Part shown: positions 46,845-57,497 of the stretch, piece by piece
How the letters are laid out: every line of letters starts with the position of its first letter
How positions within the stretch are numbered: position 1 is the stretch's first letter
NCBI RefSeq assembly: GCF_003589595.1
Contig: NW_020653719.1
Location: 1,253,616-1,317,615 of the forward strand
Origin: Hyposmocoma kahamanoa
Lineage: Eukaryota; Arthropoda; Insecta; Lepidoptera; Cosmopterigidae
Length of the DNA: 64,000 bases
Reading direction: 5' to 3'
The notes under the pieces: model-generated
Database searches by the model: none
Seen by the model: the letters and a program-made list of their open reading frames with translations, nothing else
Told to the model about the DNA's origin: nothing
Program-made: the position numbers and the translations under genes

Positions 46845-48618
46845 GAGTGGTTACACATGGCGACTTTTAGCAGCGAAACAAAAGCGCGCGTTTGTGAAAC
46901 GCGCGATTGCATCGATACACTTGCTATTTATAGGCGGTTGCATCGATACAAACGCGCGATTGCATCGATACAAAGGCCCGATTGCATTGATACAATCGCT
47001 TATAAACACAGACCTAGATAGATGCTGTAAGTGTACATACTTCGCGTGCCCAAAATAAGTGAAATTCACTTAGTTGCCGCTACTACACTTCGACCGTTAT
47101 CGTAGATAAACATCAGTCGAAAACGCGAAAAATGACTAATTGGGCCATTATAAACTGCAAAAGTACCATAACTGTGGGTAAACAGGGACGTCTTCTTCTA
47201 CGGGCAAGTGATTTTGTAATCAGATGCATAATTTATTTTAAAAACAATTATTTTGGTTTTTTATGAATTTCGAGAAAACTAAAATGCAACTGCGTGTACA
47301 CATTATGATTTGTAATACATTGCGGCTTTTACTTGGTGCAATATATTTGTGATCCTTTGTTAATACGCCATGAATATCGAAGGAATGCTTTTATGTATAA
47401 TGCATTCAGTTTCATGGTACGGCCGCTTGTACATTTCTTTGGCCAAATTTAACATTTAGTGATGTATACGTTACGCAACACTGTTCTCGATTGTGATCGA
47501 TTTTGAAAACGAAGGGTCGAAAATAATTATGACCTTAGCAATATTATAAAACATTCTATAACTCTTTTGCTATAACGTTTAGTAACCTTTCGTGTTTTTT
47601 TCAGTTTTGTAGTATCTATTATCAGTAGTATCTGTAATTTCGATAATTTTTGCAGCACGTTGCCTCGAATGTNNNNNNNNNNNNNNNNNNNNNNNNNNNN
47701 NNNNNNNNNNNNNNNNNNNNNNNNNNNNNNNNNNNNNNNNNNNNNNNNNNNNNNNNNNNNNNNNNNNNNNNNNNNNNNNNNNNNNNNNNNNNNNNNNNNN
47801 NNNNNNNNNNNNNNNNNNNNNNNNNNNNNNNNNNNNNNNNNNNNNNNNNNNNNNNNNNNNNNNNNNNNNNNNNNNNNNNNNNNNNNNNNNNNNNNNNNNN
47901 NNNNNNNNNNNNNNNNNNNNNNNNNNNNNNNNNNNNNNNNNNNNNNNNNNNNNNNNNNNNNNNNNNNNNNNNNNNNNNNNNNNNNNNNNNNNNNNNNNNN
48001 NNNNNNNNNNNNNNNNNNNNNNNNNNNNNNNNNNNNNNNNNNNNNNNNNNNNNNNNNNNNNNNNNNNNNNNNTGACGGGCGTTTTCATTATTTAAGTTAA
48101 TCGATAAGATCTTCTATTACAAAAAGATGTTATATAATAAACTTATTTTATTGAAAGGAGAATAATTTTAACATTTGAAGTCGATTAAAAATTAAAGTCT
48201 TAGTAATCAACCTTTTTTAAAAACAATAAAATGAAGAACTTAACTATCTTATCCAGTACATAAGTAAAATAAAGGACTTAACTATCTTATCTAGTATTTT
48301 TCTACTGTATTAATATTACGACTACTTGTAATCATCAAATACTTGAACAAAAATTATTCTAATTAGAATCGATGGAATACGCGTGTTTACGCGTAAACCG
48401 TTTAATCAATCGATTTAGAGCGAGCGGAAGGAGGTTTCCATCACTAAATAGATCTTGTGATGTCATAGTGGGTACAAAAAATGTGACAAGCTCGGTTTTC
48501 ATGCAAATTGCTGTACTTGCGGCGTCTATCTAGACGTTTGTATCGATGCAGTCGCGCGTTTGTATCGATGCAGTCGCGCGTTTGCATCGCTGCTAAAAGT
48601 CGCTGTGTGTAACCGCTC
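46845..48618. mobile_element. PIF/Harbinger-like DNA transposon with TTA TSD and subterminal repeats
   Basis: The left end GAGTGGTTACACATGGCGAC (then TTTTAGCAGCG) and the right end (reverse complement GAGCGGTTACACACAGCGAC, then TTTTAGCAGCG) form 31-bp TIRs with three mismatches. Both sides are flanked by TTA (46842-46844, 48619-48621), typical of PIF/Harbinger. Just inside each end lie several copies of a repeat with core tgcatcgatac and gcgcgatt (46905-47000; 48535-48600), likely transposase-binding arrays. The 400-base assembly gap is in the middle, so coding capacity is unknown; what is visible shows no transposase. Confidence 0.78.
47673..48072. other. Assembly gap (400 Ns)
   Basis: Exactly 400 Ns, inside the Harbinger-like element. 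Round size suggests a placeholder, so the true length is unknown. Confidence 0.98.
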
Positions 48619-49259
48619 TTAGGTGTCAATGACCGTTGACGTGTTCATGACCGTGTAAAAATTAGATGGTATTTTTCCATCTTCTCCAAGGATGTTATGG
48701 AAAAACAAACTGCTTTCTCGTAAGTCAATGGCTTTCTCCGAAAACTTAATACTACTTTCTTCTGTTTGTCATCACGACTATGATTCTTAATGACGATTCC
48801 CTTCTTAAGTCTAGCTAAACCTCTTTGGTTATCGCCTTGCATACTAAAAAGGTGGGTTCAAACTTAGAATGCGATTATTCTAAGTCTAAGGGTTCAAAGT
48901 GATTCGGCCTGAACATGCGTAGCTGCGTAGCACAAAACACCTCTATTATACTTTTTTCTGAAAGTTTCACACGTAGTAATTATTAAATAATCTATGGTTT
49001 AACCACTTTTAAGTTATTTTGTGATTTTTGTTCTGGTTAATAAAGTTTAGGTATTTATATTTGCCATGTCAAACCTTAGAGGATGTAAAAAAGTAAAATC
49101 ACTCAAATTTCAGTATAATAGAAATAGAGATGTACTCACATGCCACATTGAAACAAATACCGTCACTTAATGAAAATCTCTCTTTTTCTATCGCGCCATG
49201 CTTCTCAAGTGGCGGGATTGTCTACTATGCAAACACGTGCATTTTATTGCGCGCGCTGT

Positions 49260-50460
49260 ACATAGGGCGCACTATAAGTTTCCGAAACTGGCTACTTAGA
49301 TACATAAACAATATTTAAAAAGTAATTACAACATTTGAAAATGGAACCATTTGGCTGTAGAATACAGTTTGTTTCATCTGACTGTCACTTGTTTTTACAT
49401 TGTGGCGTCATTTTAGAAATAGGTTGTCTAGATCACCATGGATTTGATTCGTGAAAATTTTCGTAGTATGATTTTCTTCGACTTTAAGTGTAATGTACCA
49501 GCTCAGCGGAGCTTTGCTCAGCTTCAAACTGCTTTTGGCAATGAAGCACCATGCAAGACGACTATTTATAGAATATTGCAGAATTCAAACGCGGTTGTGT
49601 AAATCTCAGTGACGAATTTCGTGATGGTCGCCCGTCCACTGCTGTGAACAACAAAAACGTCGATGCTGTGCGGCGTATGATCAAAACAGACAGGCATGTG
49701 GCATACCATCTTTAGGCATGGGCATGAGTCAAATACAATCAATACTACACAAACATTTCGGTATGAAAAAGCTGTGCTCTCGGTGGATCCCACACAATTT
49801 GACTGAGGCTCAAAAACGGATCGCGTCATTTGGTGCAATGCCATGCTTACCAGATTCAACGAAGGGGCGTTAAATTTGGTGTGGGACATAGTAACAAGTG
49901 ACGAAACATGGAGTTACGATCTCAAAACAAAGCAAAAATCGAGCGTATGGGTCTTTCGAGATGAGCCGAAACCAACCAAAGTGGCGGACGTGCAAAGTGT
50001 CTCTAAGCGGATGATTGCTTTTTTTTTTAATAAAACTGGGCACGTGGCTACTGTTGCTTTCGAGAATCGTTGTACCGTGAATAGTGATTGGTACACGACC
50101 ATTTGTTAAGTTATTGACAAACTCCGTAAAAATAACCGTAAACGCTGTATCATCTTTCACCACGATAATGAATTTTTAGACAAATGAATTTTTAAAGGTG
50201 AACAACTTTGACCATAAGAGCCATCCCGCGTACAATCCCGACGTGGCACCCTGTGTCTTTTATTTATTTCCAGAAATTAAGTACCCGCGGTCAACGATTT
50301 TCATCAGATGAAGAGGTTGTCGAAGAGTATGAAAAATGTGTTTCAGAGATTGCCACGGAGGAGTGGCATAAATGTTTTCAAAATAGGTTCATACGTATGA
50401 AAAGTGCATTAACGCTAACGGAGAATATTTTGAGAAACAATAAACTTACTGACCATTTAT
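49260..50460 (+). pseudogene. Mariner-like element, copy 3, inactivated
   Basis: Same family as 20065-21300. It starts with the TIR-like agggcgcactataagtttcc at 49265 and keeps recognisable transposase blocks in several frames: the MDLIRENFRSMIFFDF-like start near 49438, TSDETWSYDLKTKQKSSVWV near 49895 (first Asp), and 'FFNKTGHVATVAFENRCTVN' near 50025. The second-Asp block near 50160 has been partly deleted and the third is eroded. Stops and deletions make it dead. The right TIR is not clearly visible. Confidence 0.8.
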
Positions 50461-50789
50461 ACTATTTTTTTTTTATTCATCACGTATAACCGTTTTACCA
50501 ACATTATCTCAGTGATGACGGTGTTAGAAAATATCAATCATGTTTCAATGCGAAAGAGTGTCACGAAATTTAAAAAAGTACTAAGATAATTTTAATATAT
50601 TTTCCTGCAACCATTTAATGAAACATCATAAATTGAATAGTATAACACAAAACAGAGTAAAAAAATTATCAAATATTTTAAGGAACTGAATATAAATTAT
50701 AATATTCATTTTATTACTAGAGGTACTTAGCCATAATATAAAACCAATCATTCGTCACTTGAAATATCTTTCAATAATAATCTTAGTAC

Positions 50790-51007
50790 AGAGTACTAAA
50801 AAAACCGACCCCAAAACTTCATGGAACATTTATTTGCCAAGTATTGTTGAAATCGGTTACCGGAAAGTGCGCGACACCGTATTCATCCCCTAGTTTGCCA
50901 CCCTTTGAGGTGGAATTTTTCTTCAAATTTAAATGGTACCACTAAAAAACAAAATAGAATAATCAAAATCGAATAGAGAACCTCCTCTTTTTTTGAAGTC
51001 GGTTAAA
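50790..51007. repeat. Dispersed 'accgacttcaaaaa' repeat, copy 3 (inverted, truncated)
   Basis: It reads cagagtactaaaaaaaccga to ctctttttttgaagtcggtt, an inverted shorter version of 12365-12775. It ends about 12 bases from the proposed stop codon of gene C. Confidence 0.7.
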
Positions 51008-51018
51008 AAAGTATATTA

Positions 51019-52105
51019 TCACAACTTATTTTCAGAAACTTGTTGCCAGTTGACAGTATTCGTTTCAATATGCAATATGTTAAGCATGACTATCGAGTTT
51101 AAAATTGCTAGGCATATTGTCAGAGTTAGAGAACGAACCTTTGTAATGCAAAACGCCCAGACTGTGACGTTACAATCCTGCCGCCAATGACTTCGGCAAA
51201 CTACCAAAAACGGATCTAATATAAATCTATTTTAGTCCATTTTCAACACAACATTTTTGTAGGTATTTTGGAACTTTAAACGTTCCAAAATTTTAACGTT
51301 ATTTAGCGAGACCTAAAATAGTCACCTGCTTAATTACATAGATACTAACTACAATAAAGTATGTACACAATAAGACATACACTGTTTCAAGTAATAACCA
51401 AGTTCAAATTTTGTGAACACATCAGTTTCATAAGCTTTGGTCTCACTGCCTTTGACATGTAACAATTTGTCGTTGTCTGAAATTAAAAATGAATTTAAAA
51501 CGCTATCTTACGGTAGTTAGTTTATAAGACGCGCACATTAATAGTCCCATACTAGGGGAACCCTGTATCCCAGGTGCCATAGACATACACACGGACAACC
51601 ACAAATTACATGGGTGTAATTTGTGGTTGTCCGTGTGTGTGTCTATGGCACCTCATTCATATGACTCACGAGAGAAATAAATGTAGGCAAACAAATATTT
51701 CTCCCGCCCCGGGAATCGAACCCGGGACCTTTGCGTGGCAGTCCAGTATGGTAACCGTTCGTTACGGAGGCAGTTAAATATAGGTAATTACCTATATTTA
51801 AGTGCCTCAGTCGCCGAACGGTAAATGAATATGAAGATAAATACCTACATACAGTTCCTAAATTGATGATGAAGCTTATTACCTACACAAAAAATGATGT
51901 CTGACCATTACCTACATATGGAACAATACTCTACGAAGGTTTTTTTTTATTAGCAGCAAAAAACAAACCCGTGCAGAATTGGAATATATGGATTGAATGT
52001 ATGTAGAAAGATAAACTTACGGACATATGATGAATCAAACAGATTTATTCCAATGCATTGAATAACCAGAAATATAGCAATACTATGAGAATACGTGGTA
52101 GGCAT
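51019..52105 (-). CDS. Small secreted protein, gene C of the three-gene family (last exon uncertain)
   Basis: Exons 1 and 2 are good: 52105-52021 (MPTTYSHSIAIFLVIQCIGI, then NLFDSSYV, a signal-peptide-like start) with donor GTAAGT in phase 1. Then 51478-51399 (NDKLLHVKGSETKAYETDVC, then SQNLNL), 80 bases as in gene A, with a weaker donor GTTATT giving phase 0. Exon 3 is less sure. Option one is 51177-51019 (DCNVTVWAFCITKVRSLTLT...), which opens with V-x-V like exon 3 of A but has a poor polypyrimidine tract and lacks the PP motif. Option two is an acceptor near 51194 (FAEVIGGRIVTSQSG...) that stops after 24 codons. It could be a divergent gene or a decaying one. A SINE (51525-51790) occupies intron 1. 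Confidence 0.45.
51525..51790 (-). repeat. tRNA-headed SINE with internal inverted duplication
   Basis: B-box ggttcgattcccggg at about 51713-51727 on the minus strand, the same family as 14000-14325. A piece of the body (aatttgtggttgtccgtgtg) is present in both orientations around 51575-51650, forming a hairpin. Lies in gene C intron 1. Confidence 0.75.
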
Positions 52106-52917
52106 TATATAGGTACCTACGTATACTATAATAAAGTATCAAAATTATAAGTTTATAAAAACATTAATGAAGTCAGAAATGCGCATAAATATTATTTTAT
52201 AATAATTTTGTGTATTGATTAAATGGGTAAAAAATATATTTCGGAAAAATAAATACTTACAAAGCTGTTAAAAGTCTGTCAAAATCGACAATAAGTGCGA
52301 CAATACACGTCCGTTTTTTTCATCCGATAGTCGGATCCGATTGTTTGATCAGACTACCGGAAGGCGCTCGTACCATATAATTGTATGGACACTCAATCGG
52401 ACGTGACGTCACGTCCGAGTCGGAAATAGCGTCCGATTTTATTAACGATCCGATTGTCTGAAGGCGCGCTTTCTATACTTTTGCGCGGAGACGATTTTTC
52501 CGATTCTTCCCTCCGATTTGCAGCGTTCCTAATGCAAATTATTCAAAATCCCCAAAAATCAAGGTTATAAATTTGGGGAGAGTAAAGGTGATAATTTCAT
52601 TCCCACATGTAATAATATTTATTCATTCTCAGTATTTATTATATTATTATTGTTACGCTTAAAAATATATCAAATAATTAAGACAGTCAAAATGTACCCA
52701 TCTATTACATATACGCTATGCTATAATTAGAAATAAACTCAACAAGTTGAATTCAGTTTAAGCCTTACCAATTAAGCTTGACGAGTCGCAAGTTGTGGTA
52801 TTAAGGCCGTGCTCCGTCAGGGGCCCCAAAAAGTATGGTTGCTGTTATTTTGTATGAACTCGTTCACAAATGTCCGTATCCGGGCCGGCGCCGGGACGGG
52901 CCCGCAGTTCATACAAA

Positions 52918-53160
52918 CTATAGTCCATTTGTTTAGGTACTTAACTAAATGTAAACAATCTTGATACATCTTTTTATTGTAACATATGCTTTACAAATCA
53001 ATAGGTATAAAAATAGTCATGCAATTTCATATGAAACTAAGTATTTGTATTTTGTATTTGAAGGTAAGTAAAAATCAATTTATAAATGTATATTTCATTA
53101 AATAGATATCTCAAGATTGTTTACATTTAGTTAAGTACCTAAACAAATGAACTATAGCAT
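52918..53160. repeat. Foldback repeat nested in the 52295 element
   Basis: The arms ccatttgtttaggtacttaa then ctaaatgtaaacaatcttga and the inverse tcaagattgtttacatttag then ttaagtacctaaacaaatg are nearly perfect over about 45 bases. They are separated by about 135 AT-rich bases. Confidence 0.75.
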
Positions 53161-54099
53161 GCCCGTCCACGTCCCGAGCACGTCTCTGATGTGTGTGGAT
53201 AAATAGATAAATAAAATGTTTTATTCGTTCAGTTTAAAGGGCATAGTATAGGGGCGGATGTTTCCATTTAGGCATGTTAGGACCTGTGTTAGAAAACATC
53301 GCTCTTCTATAATATTAATCGTAATCTTGCTCTTATATAATTTTAAGATGATGAAACATAATACCTTCTCTACTAAAACTAATCTACTATAACTGGTGTT
53401 ACAACTAATACAAATTTCACTAATTACAGTAACTTTTTAACTTTTCAGACTAAAAAAATAGATTAGCCTAATTGTTAGTGTGTGAGTGCATGTTTATGTG
53501 TATGTATCTGTAGGTGTATAATTGTGTGGAATGTGTGAATGTGTGTCAGCCATCCGATAGACGTACAATATCCAAAATAATACATTGTCATACCATGTTA
53601 GATAGTATCATTTCAATTGTTTGTCTCATATATAAGAAGTTACTAAAATAATAGTAGTATTATAAGTTTATATAAACATATATGTAAATTAAATTTCGAT
53701 TTGTGTATATTTATATTATTTATTTACATTATACAGGGTGGAAATTTATAATGCCACCTGGAGGGAAAGTACTCTAAATACTGGAAATAGAAATTTTTAC
53801 TTAAAGGAAACATTCCTTTATTTTTTAAAAGAAATAAAACTGCGTTCATAGATTTTCGAAAATTTCTAGTAACACGTGGGAATCGAACCCGTTTTAATCT
53901 GAAAAAAATGCACTTTGCACTTTTATTGCATCGATCGATAGGGTTAATTATAAGAATAAAATGTCTCTCATAAAATTGGTTAATTAAATGAAAAAAAAAA
54001 CCATGAAATCTTAACGTATTTTAATAAAACGAAAAAAATGGTAACCTAACATTGACGTAAGTCAATGTAATCTAACTAATTAGTTGCTCGAAATGAGCT

Positions 54100-54721
54100 C
54101 CATTTCTCGGATATGTGATGCGACAGTAATCATCTGGCGGGGGAACTTCAGCATATAAAGCAAGTCCTACATGCGAATAAGTTGAGGATTCCACGCCAAT
54201 GCCGCAGACCCCGTGTGAAACCACCAACAGTCGAGCGAAGACCTGCCATCTTACCTTACGTGAGAGGTGTTACAGACAAGATCGGAAGAGTCCTCAGGCG
54301 CGCATCTATCAAGACCTATTTCAAGCCCCTGAGGAAGATTTCTCAGTTCCTGAGACCCGTGAAATGTAACATCCCCTTACAGGATGCAGGAGTTTACAAG
54401 CTTGATTGTGAGTGCGGTCTCTCTTATATTGGACAAACAAAGCGAAGTATTTGTACCCGCGTCAAAGAACATATAGCTGATGTCAAACAACGTCGCGTAA
54501 ACAAGTCTGCAGTCTGCGAGCATGTCATGGATAAACCTACACATTCAATGAAGTTTGACAAACCCCAGGTCCTTGCAAAAGAAGTCCGTTATCTGCCCAG
54601 GATGCTGCGAGAGGCCATTGAAATTAAAAAACATCCTAATTTCAACAGGGAAGATGGTTTCTCCGTACCACCAGTTTGGGATCCAGTATTTCCTCTAATG
54701 AAAAATCCCAAACAGACATAA
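54100..54721 (+). CDS. Penelope-like element, C-terminal GIY-YIG endonuclease (5'-truncated)
   Basis: The open frame 54182-54721 (179 codons) is the C-terminal part of a Penelope-like retroelement; coding similarity extends upstream to about 54100 (HLAGELQHIKQVLHANKL). The endonuclease domain is seen as GVY (residues 70-72), CECGLSYIGQT (77-86, with YIG at 82-84), catalytic Arg in TRVKEH (93) and a Glu in MLREAIEI (near 144-147). These elements combine an RT and this endonuclease and prime from nicked or telomeric DNA. The RT domain is missing, so it cannot move by itself. The frame is still open, with no stop in 179 codons. Confidence 0.85.
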
Positions 54722-54979
54722 GACTGCAGTACTAATTAATATGTTTTAATTTATTCTAATTTCTATTAATAATTAATAATAAATTAAACTTAATAAAAAA
54801 ATTCATTCAATAAAATAATTTGTAAAACTTAATGTAGCGTAAATTGGAATGTTTTCTTTGTAAAATTAAAAATAAGGTATTTAATTAATAACTATTGTAA
54901 CTATAGTGAAAAAATAGGGTGGTTTGCATCAATATTAGACATAACTGGTTGAAGACTGTACCACCTCAGTCAACCGTGA

Positions 54980-55045
54980 CCATGGGACCTGTAAAGGGCC
55001 CGAAACGTCGGTTTGTTTGAAAAAACAAATATACGCGATTTAAAT
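54980..55045 (+). repeat. Penelope-like element 3' tail with a hammerhead-like core
   Basis: Downstream of the GIY-YIG frame lies ggacctgtaaagggcccgaa then acgtcgg, followed by a short inverted T/A stretch. GAAAC-GTC and an upstream CTGnnnA resemble the conserved core of the hammerhead ribozymes known in Penelope-like elements, but the CTGANGA part is altered. The related copy at 9551-9576 reads ggacccgtaaatggccgaaa then cgttgg. Confidence 0.45.
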
Positions 55046-56152
55046 CCGGAAAAATAGTTTCATTCCTATGTATAACAATCGCGAAAACCTAAGAACTCGA
55101 TTTTGTATATACTGATATAGTATAAATTTTATGTTTACTTGTTAATTTATATATACATATATTTCAAACTTGTAATAATAATTGCTCAATCTCCTCATAT
55201 GACTTAGCTTCGAGCCATTTTGTAATTGCTAACTTGCATTCACGAACTATTTTCTTGTACAGGTCCAGTTCTCTGTTTAAACTATTATATAGATATCAAG
55301 CCCTGTATTTGTACTGTCTACTAGCCGCAGTAGTTAAAAAAGTGGATAGTCTTTTAAAATACCTACTGCTCGGTTTTGTTCGGCAACAGCTGTATTCTTT
55401 TTTCACACCGGGGACCGGTTAAAACGTGAAAGGGTCGCGCGCTCAACGAGCACCGACTGATCGTCATCATCATATTTAAGAGCCAGGCTCTTGTCGGTGA
55501 CTAATAATAGTAGACAAAGAATCAGAAGATTCTAATCCTACTGGATAATTTTATACATGTAAGCGGTTTGCTAATAATTCTATATAAATATTGCTATATA
55601 AGCAGCGCACGTGCGATGTTGAAAAAAATATCAATATCGTTCATAAACAAACAAATAAATAGTGATTTTATCAGTGATCATCAATGTAACAAAAATATGA
55701 TAAAATTCTCGAATGCGATTTTTCCCACATAGCTTAATCCAAACAAAATCTCTAAACGAGTTGTTGAGTTAAAATTCCCTGTATTTGGGGAATTCCCCAT
55801 AAATTGGAAACACTGCAGTTAGTTCAGAAAAGTCTGACGTAAGAATCGGCCGTCTATCAGACGTGTACTGAGTGAATCCGATCCGATAGTCGATCCGACC
55901 ATCAGACACGAAATCGAACGTGTATTACCGCACTAAATAGGTACGTATCAAAGAGAATAATGTCTTTACGTATTTTTTTTTTCGTTTTAAAAAGATGATT
56001 TTCATTTAAGAGGATGGAAATAAATAAAGGAAGAGTAAGTATATAGAAAACAATTGAAATTTATTATTGTTTCATACTTATTTAATGTAATCAGCTAATT
56101 GTGCAAATAAGTTCATTTTTATAGTACCTATATAATTAAAAGCTGTTGGCGT

Positions 56153-56552
56153 TTACTTTTTGTTAGTTTCAGTATGTTCTTTCATGTGATCTAGAACACG
56201 CCATATCTCTACATGGTACAGCGCAGCAGTCTCCACTTCTAGTTCTGCAGCCTCCACTGAAATAACACGTTTCCCGTATGTCAGTGTTTCCCAATGATAT
56301 TATACTTTTGCTCACTGGTGTTTCCCATCATATATCAGTGCAAGTAGAGTGAATAAAAATCTTGTATGTACATACAACGCCGCGAGTTGTATGTACTAAG
56401 TACTTACCCCGTAAAGTATTAATTACTTGAAGATTTTTCTGCAGCAATGCCTTATCGGACTCAATTTCATTTTTTATATTTTTATGAAAGTCAGGACTAT
56501 TTACGTCCTCCTCCAAAATGGACGTATTAGGGGTTTGGTTACGATTATCCAT
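56153..56552 (-). CDS. Two-exon gene for an 82-residue helical protein, unrecognised
   Basis: Exon 1, 56552-56408, encodes MDNRNQTPNTSILEEDVNSP, then DFHKNIKNEIESDKALLQKN and LQVINTLR, ending in donor G|GTAAGT (phase 1). Exon 2, 56256-56153, follows acceptor tgttatttcag with VEAAELEVETAALYHVEIWR, then VLDHMKEHTETNKK and TAA. The phases fit. The product is 82 residues, charged, with predicted long helices (heptad-like LLQKNLQVINTL and EAAELEVETAAL) and no signal peptide, so a small coiled-coil, intracellular subunit is plausible. I cannot name a family. It is head-to-head with Max (start codons about 945 bases apart), so a shared promoter region is possible. Confidence 0.65.
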
Positions 56553-56559
56553 TTTAATA

Positions 56560-57490
56560 TAATTGTTGGCAGCGATTTAATGGTAAAAACTTTTGCCGCT
56601 TTATTTTTTTTTTACATTTTTTTATTGAGCATTGGCTAACGCCTACATTTTAAACAGGTAATAAAACAAATGATTAAGTAATTATTTATTTGTTGAGCAT
56701 TGGCTATAGAGCCATCAGCTTAAACAAGCAGAAAGGATTAAGAAACTTAAAACGTAATAACACTTAAAATTAAAAATTAATTTTTGAATAAGACTGTAAC
56801 TACAAAAACCCTCATTTTACCAAACTTTAATTTTAATAATAATTAAGGGATTCAACACGTTATTATTATACTTAGACCATTGACGTAGTATTGTATTAGG
56901 TAATTGATTTAATTTAATAAATAATTCGTGTAAAAATCCACTTTTTGGATAGTAAAAAAGGAAAAATAGAAAAAAAAATTACATTGTTTTTATTTTTGAG
57001 CTTTGGCTACGAGCGAATCAGCTTAAAACTACAATTATTAAGAATTTAGGTGAATATTACTGAAATAAATTGATATGCTTCAGATACTTAACTAATGAAG
57101 AGTGTGTGTGTTGATTTATTTTTTGTTTAATGTGTTTTGATTTATTTTTTCCATCCTCTAAGGTTTTGAGTGATTGTTTAATTTGAAATTCGTAGCTTTA
57201 ACCTAAATCAGGCCAAAAAAACGTGTACGTGCAATATTATCCGACTGTTTTTAAAAGGTAAGCAAATATATATTTCGTATCATTCAATTTCTGGAGTTTG
57301 ACGTTACTTTGATGAGTTTTGCAAGTTGGTATCATAGTCAGTTGTCAAATTCTGTCACGCGCGTTGTTCTTTTGTGCGAATTGTGATTGCACGGAAATTA
57401 TTTTTAATTTTTAACGTTATGTACTAATGTTTATTTGTTGATAAGTGTTGGATTGTTTGTACTTTATCGTATTAAGGTTAAGTATTATAA
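56560..57490. other. Divergent intergenic region between the 82-residue gene and Max
   Basis: About 0.94 kb, AT-rich, with a tandemly repeated ttatttgttgagcattggct-type motif (56620-56720 and a variant at 56990-57020), probably a repeat fragment. Bases 57220-57420 near the Max start have fewer repeats and are the likely promoter/5' UTR. No TATA box assigned. Confidence 0.4.
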
Positions 57491-57497
57491 AGGCAAA

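Larger units (their letters stand above)
52295..55933. mobile_element. Harbinger-like element, 3.6 kb, TAA TSD, enclosing a Penelope-like fragment
   Basis: The left end GTGCGACAATACACGTCCG and the right end (reverse complement GTGCGGTAATACACGTTCG) match at 16 of 19 bases, flanked by TAA on both sides (52292-52294, 55934-55936). Subterminal blocks rich in atccgatagtcggatccgat-like sequence occur just inside both ends (52320-52450; 55890-55915). No Harbinger transposase was recognised; the only coding relic inside is a Penelope-like endonuclease. So this is a non-autonomous element later invaded by other repeats, or two independent Harbinger-type ends. Confidence 0.6.

Noticed and set aside
47579..48100. 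ORFs spanning the gap
   Set aside because: Their bodies are Ns; the residues at the ends are too few to support any gene.
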